DNA of 64,000 nt from Streptomyces sp. 11x1 (GTDB lineage Bacteria > Actinomycetota > Actinomycetes > Streptomycetales > Streptomycetaceae). Positions 60,863 through 64,000 of this stretch are shown piece by piece. How positions within the stretch are numbered: position 1 is the stretch's first letter; each line of letters opens with the position of its first letter. The notes beneath the pieces are model-generated. The model did no database searches. It was not told where the DNA came from and saw nothing but the letters and a program-made list of their open reading frames with translations. The stretch covers positions 5,853,001 through 5,917,000 of the forward strand of contig NZ_CP122458.1 of assembly GCF_032598905.1 (NCBI RefSeq), given 5' to 3'. The translations under genes were made by a program, and so were the position numbers.

Positions 60863-62614
60863 GTGACGCAGAGTGGACAGGGCGAGGAGCCCTCGGCGCG
60901 GACCGCGCGCGAAGGCATCGTGCTGCCCTCGGACGGTGGGGCGCCGCTCCACCCGAGAGATCTGCCGCCGGCCCCGCTGCCGCCGGCCCCGGTTCAGCCG
61001 TGGGACCAGCAGCGGCAGTGGGGCTCCGAGGAGACCCCGGCGCCCTCCGCCCAGCCGCAGGCCGACCACTGGAACAGTGCGCCCCCCGCGCCGGAGTGGG
61101 GAGCGCACGGGGCGCAGGGCGCGTACGGCACGGCGGATGGACACGCCGGGTACGGCGCGCAGGGCGCGCAGGGGGCGTACGGGCCCCAGGGTGACGCGGC
61201 CGATCAGACGTACGGGGCCCACAGCGGCCCGGCCGCCGCTCAGGGCTACGGCACCCAGAGTGAGATGCCACTGCCTCCCGAGGGGGCGCCAGGGGCGGCC
61301 TACGGGGGCGCGGGGTACGGCGGGACGGGGACGGGTGCGCCGTTGCCGCCGGTCGCGGGAGAGGTGGCCGTGCCGTTCGCCGGGGCGTCGCTCCAGGCAC
61401 CGCAGCAGCAGCCGCAGCAGAGCGCGCCGCTGCCGCCCGTGGACGAGGGGGCGACCCAGTACATCCCGTTCGTGCCGGGGGCCGGGGCCATGCCGGGGGA
61501 CGAGGCGGCGACGCAGTTCATACCGCCGGTGGTCACGCAGGCGCCCGCCGCCGAGGCCGCCACGCAGTTCCTGCCGCCGGTCGGGCCGGGCGCGCTGCCG
61601 CCGGAGACGTCGGGGGACGCCATGACGTATCTCGGGCGGGTACCGGACAACGGCGCCGGGCATCCGGACGAGGCGGCGACGCAGTACATACCGCCGGTGG
61701 CCGCGCAGCCGCAGCCGCGCCCCCGGTCGTACGGTGCGCCGGGCGCGCAGCAGGGTCAGCAGCAGCCGGACGTGTTCGACAGCCTCTTCCGGAACGAGCC
61801 GGGGGCCGGTGGTACTCCCGGGTCCACTCAGCAGTTGCCGAAGATCGACCCCGGTCATGCCTCCCCGCAGCCGCCGCGGGGTCCGGGCGGCCATGGCGGA
61901 CCCGGTGGTCACGGAGGCCACGGGGGCCACGGTGGTCATGCCGGGCGGGCCTCCCAGAGACGCGAGAGCGGGGGCGGTGGGGGCGGTCGTACGAGATCGC
62001 GAGTGCCGTTGATCGCGCTCGTCGGTGTGGGGATCGCGGTGCTCGGGATCGGGGCGGGCGCGTTGATGGCCGGGTCGGGGGACGAGTCGCAGCCGAGCGA
62101 CAACAAGCCGGTGTCGGCGTCCGGGACGCCCGAGGAGTCGGCGTCCGCGTCGGCGGATCCGGCGCGGGAGCAGGCGGTCGCGCTCGACAAGCTGCTGGCG
62201 GACAGCGGCGACAGCCGGAGCAGCGTGATCAAGGCAGTCGCGAACATCAAGACCTGCTCCAACCTGGGCCAGGCCGCCACGGACCTGCGGGACGCGGCGA
62301 AGCAGCGCACCGACCTGGTCACCCGGCTCGGCGAGCTCTCCGTCGACCGGCTGCCGGACCACGAGGCCCTGACCACCTCGCTGACCAACGCCTGGAAGGC
62401 GTCCGCCTCCGCGGACAACCACTACGCCGCGTGGGCGGACCAGACCGCCAAGAAGAAGGGCTGCAGGAAGGGGCAGGCCCGCACCACCGGCCAGACCCAG
62501 GCCGGCAACCAGGCCAGCACCACGGCCAGCGCCGAGAAGACCAAGGCCGCCGAACTCTGGAACAAGATCGCCAAGACCTACACCTTGACCGAACGCCAAG
62601 CGGTCCAGCTGTAG
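60863..62614 (+). CDS. Proline-rich single-span membrane protein with ATQ(Y/F)(I/L)P motifs
   Basis: GTG 60863 after TAGGAGTCTCG gives 583 residues. Residues 1-370 are Pro/Gly/Ala/Gln-rich with repeated GAQGAYG segments and four copies of an ATQ(Y/F)(I/L)P motif (ATQYIPFVPG, ATQFIPPV, ATQFLPPVGP, ATQYIPPVAA). A His/Gly stretch (GGHGGPGGHGGHGG) leads to one membrane helix (VPLIALVGVGIAVLGIGAGALMAG, about 384-407). The outer 175 residues are helical, with NIKTCSNLGQAATDLRDAAKQR and AWADQTAKKKGC giving two cysteines. The ATQ threonines could be kinase targets (inference). Function unknown. Confidence 0.75.
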   Translation: MTQSGQGEEPSARTAREGIVLPSDGGAPLHPRDLPPAPLPPAPVQPWDQQRQWGSEETPAPSAQPQADHWNSAPPAPEWGAHGAQGAYGTADGHAGYGAQGAQGAYGPQGDAADQTYGAHSGPAAAQGYGTQSEMPLPPEGAPGAAYGGAGYGGTGTGAPLPPVAGEVAVPFAGASLQAPQQQPQQSAPLPPVDEGATQYIPFVPGAGAMPGDEAATQFIPPVVTQAPAAEAATQFLPPVGPGALPPETSGDAMTYLGRVPDNGAGHPDEAATQYIPPVAAQPQPRPRSYGAPGAQQGQQQPDVFDSLFRNEPGAGGTPGSTQQLPKIDPGHASPQPPRGPGGHGGPGGHGGHGGHGGHAGRASQRRESGGGGGGRTRSRVPLIALVGVGIAVLGIGAGALMAGSGDESQPSDNKPVSASGTPEESASASADPAREQAVALDKLLADSGDSRSSVIKAVANIKTCSNLGQAATDLRDAAKQRTDLVTRLGELSVDRLPDHEALTTSLTNAWKASASADNHYAAWADQTAKKKGCRKGQARTTGQTQAGNQASTTASAEKTKAAELWNKIAKTYTLTERQAVQL

Positions 62615-62627
62615 GAACCCTGCCCTG

Positions 62628-63110
62628 GGGCCTTTCGCCGACCGCGCCCGGGGCCCTTGGCCGGCCGCACCCCATGGTCGTCGCGGCCGCGCCCGGGGCC
62701 TTTCGCCGACCGAGCCCGGGGCCTTTCGCCGGTCACCCGGGGGCCCTTCGCCCGTCACATACCGGGCCCTTCGCCGACCGCATCCGGGGCCCCTCGCCAG
62801 CCCACCCGGGGCCCTGCGCTGGCCGGTGCGGGGCCCCTCGTCAGCCGCACCTGGGCCTTTCGCTGGCTGCATCCGGGGCCCTGCCCGTCACACCCCCGGG
62901 GTCGTTTGCCGACTGCGTCCGGGCCCCCGGCAGTCCACCCGGGGCCCTGCGCTGGCCGGTGCGGGGCCCCTCGTCAGCCGCACCTGGGCCCTTCGACGGC
63001 CGCATCCGGGGCCTCTCGCCGGTCGCATCCGGGGCCCCCGCCGGTCGCACCCGGGCCCCCGCCCGTCGCACCCGGGGCCCCTCGTCTGTCGTGCCTCGGG
63101 CCCGGGGCTC
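62628..63110. repeat. Minisatellite of about 21 units of 22-23 bp
   Basis: Units of the form GGGGCCCTTCGCCGGCCGCA plus two or three bases repeat across the whole gap between convergent genes. A compound repeat of about 55 bp (beginning CCACCCGGGGCCCTGCGCTG) occurs twice, at about 62803 and 62935. No gene is visible in this 507-bp stretch. Confidence 0.8.
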
Positions 63111-63121
63111 CGGCGGGGCGG

Positions 63122-64000
63122 TCAGTTTTCTGCTTCCACCAAGGTTTTCTCCACATTCACGAAGTCCCTTCGGGCCGCGATCAGTTGGCCCTTGCGGACC
63201 ATCTGGAAGGTGACCTCGGGGTTGATGAGGCGGGGGAAGCCGGCGGAGGCGATGAGGTCCTCGAAGCGCCAGCTGAGCGGTGGGGTCAGGCCGCCGGTGC
63301 TGACTTTCAGACCGTCGTCGAGGACACGCCGGATCGCATACGCGGTCACCTCTCCGTCACCGATCTTCTGGAGGGCGGCCGTCAGCACGGTGTAGGCGAT
63401 CCACGTGGTCTGCACCCCCGGGTCCGCGGGATCGATCCGGTTGTCGCCGAACGCGTGCTCCCGGATCACCTCCTTCATCCGGTCCCACCGCTTGTCGCTC
63501 TCCACCGGGTACCAGCCGGTGACGTACGCCCCCTCGTACGGCCCCGACTTCCCCCCGGTCGCGTCGATCACCGTCTGGTCGACGCTGCCCAGGACCGTCC
63601 CCGTACGGACGTCCGGGAAGTCCGCGCGGTCGCGGCGGAAGGAGTCCATGAAGGTGAACGTGCGGTCACCCAGGGCGGGGACCACGCACCCCTCCCGGCC
63701 CGGCTCGGTACTGGCCCGCCGCAGCGCCTCCCGGGCGTGCCCCCCGTACTCGGTCGCGTCCTCCGCGGCCAGCTGGTCCTCCGACCCGCCGTGGCCCCCG
63801 GACCGCAGCCCCGAGTCCAGCAGCAGCGGCAGCTGGTCGCCGGCTATGGAGTCGGGGCGGACGAGGGCGACCGGGCCGCAGTCCTCGGCGAGCTGCTCGC
63901 CGAGACCGGCCATCAGGGCGGCCTGTCCGCCGTTGACCGGGTACGACAGGGCGCTGGCGAACTCGGCGTCGGTGACGCCGTAGCCGCCGATGTACGGGAT
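63122..64000 (-). CDS. Type 1 periplasmic-binding (amino-acid ABC substrate-binding-like) protein, C-terminal part
   Basis: The frame is open to the window end; 292 codons are visible and the N-terminus lies beyond 64000. The visible part begins IPYIGGYGVTDAEFASALSY and includes VALVRPDSIAGDQLPLLLD, FTFMDSFRRDRADFPDV, GAYVTGWYPVESDKRWDRMKEVI, TTWIAYTVLTAALQKIGDGEVTAYAIRRVLDDG and the end NVEKTLVEAEN. This is the second half of the Leu/Ile/Val-binding (PBP1) fold. Any transporter genes would be upstream, outside the window. Ligand unknown. Confidence 0.78.
   Translation of the reverse strand: MPYIGGYGVTDAEFASALSYPVNGGQAALMAGLGEQLAEDCGPVALVRPDSIAGDQLPLLLDSGLRSGGHGGSEDQLAAEDATEYGGHAREALRRASTEPGREGCVVPALGDRTFTFMDSFRRDRADFPDVRTGTVLGSVDQTVIDATGGKSGPYEGAYVTGWYPVESDKRWDRMKEVIREHAFGDNRIDPADPGVQTTWIAYTVLTAALQKIGDGEVTAYAIRRVLDDGLKVSTGGLTPPLSWRFEDLIASAGFPRLINPEVTFQMVRKGQLIAARRDFVNVEKTLVEAEN

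Noticed and set aside
62628..63110. CRISPR array
   Set aside because: Units are contiguous 22-23-bp variants without unique spacers; it is a minisatellite.

Overview
The window is chromosomal DNA from a Streptomyces or very close actinomycete. The evidence is very high GC with strong third-position GC bias, GTG/TTG starts, ATGA/GTGA-coupled operons, a conservon (cvn) operon, a DUF2530 gene, a DtxR-type iron regulator with a DasR-type operator beside it, and several copies of an intergenic palindrome seen across Streptomyces. From memory, the order serC - 4-coumarate:CoA ligase operon - pdxH - citrate synthase - SIS protein - DmdR1 resembles the S. coelicolor core around SCO4366-SCO4394. No rRNA, tRNA, CRISPR array, complete insertion sequence or prophage was seen.

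Layout. 1-4.3 kb: the end of a large sacsin-like protein, then two tandem secreted paralogues that share an almost identical C-terminal half. 4.4-9.4 kb: a membrane protein, a CtpE-like P-type ATPase, a DUF2530 protein, and an NCS2 permease that is clearly broken and carries an IS200/IS605-type hairpin. 9.4-19.9 kb: a solitary ribbon-helix-helix protein, MarR, two MFS exporters, an RNA cyclic phosphodiesterase, a 29-residue membrane peptide, an aldo/keto reductase, SnoaL-like proteins, an Uma2 nuclease, an SGNH hydrolase and a secreted beta-propeller-like protein. 20.2-23.3 kb: a divergent TetR / DrrAB-type efflux unit with a clear operator. 23.3-27.8 kb: a CBM2 remnant, a DeoR regulator, a secreted S33 peptidase, and serC facing it across a 38-bp palindrome.

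28.1-33.0 kb: a conservon on the minus strand (CvnA, CvnB, CvnC, P450). The usual CvnD GTPase is missing and the P450, which lacks the EXXR motif, begins where CvnD normally would. 33.4-38.2 kb: a large FAD/Fe-S oxidase, a DUF952 protein and an EamA exporter.

38.3-48.8 kb: a nine-gene catabolic operon. It encodes a TIGR03084 protein, an AtuA-family protein, acyl-CoA carboxylase beta and alpha subunits, an acyl-CoA dehydrogenase, a 4-coumarate:CoA-ligase-type enzyme, an enoyl-CoA hydratase and a TetR regulator. A palindromic operator lies just before the first gene. The junction between the atuA-like gene and the carboxylase beta gene is a tandem array of about 39-bp units that creates small coupled ORFs. 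The genes imply CoA activation, dehydrogenation, biotin-dependent carboxylation and hydration of an unsaturated branched or terpenoid-like acid.

48.8-57.6 kb: pdxH, citrate synthase, a 2OG-Fe(II) oxygenase preceded by a cysteine-type leader peptide, a PAS/GAF protein, a SIS-domain protein with a DasR-like operator, the iron regulator DmdR1/DesR, and an alpha/beta-hydrolase fold protein whose nucleophile serine is replaced by alanine. 57.7-64 kb: a membrane protein, a small Prim-Pol-like protein, a TPR-type regulator, a proline-rich membrane protein with repeated ATQ(Y/F)(I/L)P motifs, a 22-bp minisatellite of about 480 bp, and the C-terminal part of a type 1 periplasmic-binding protein.
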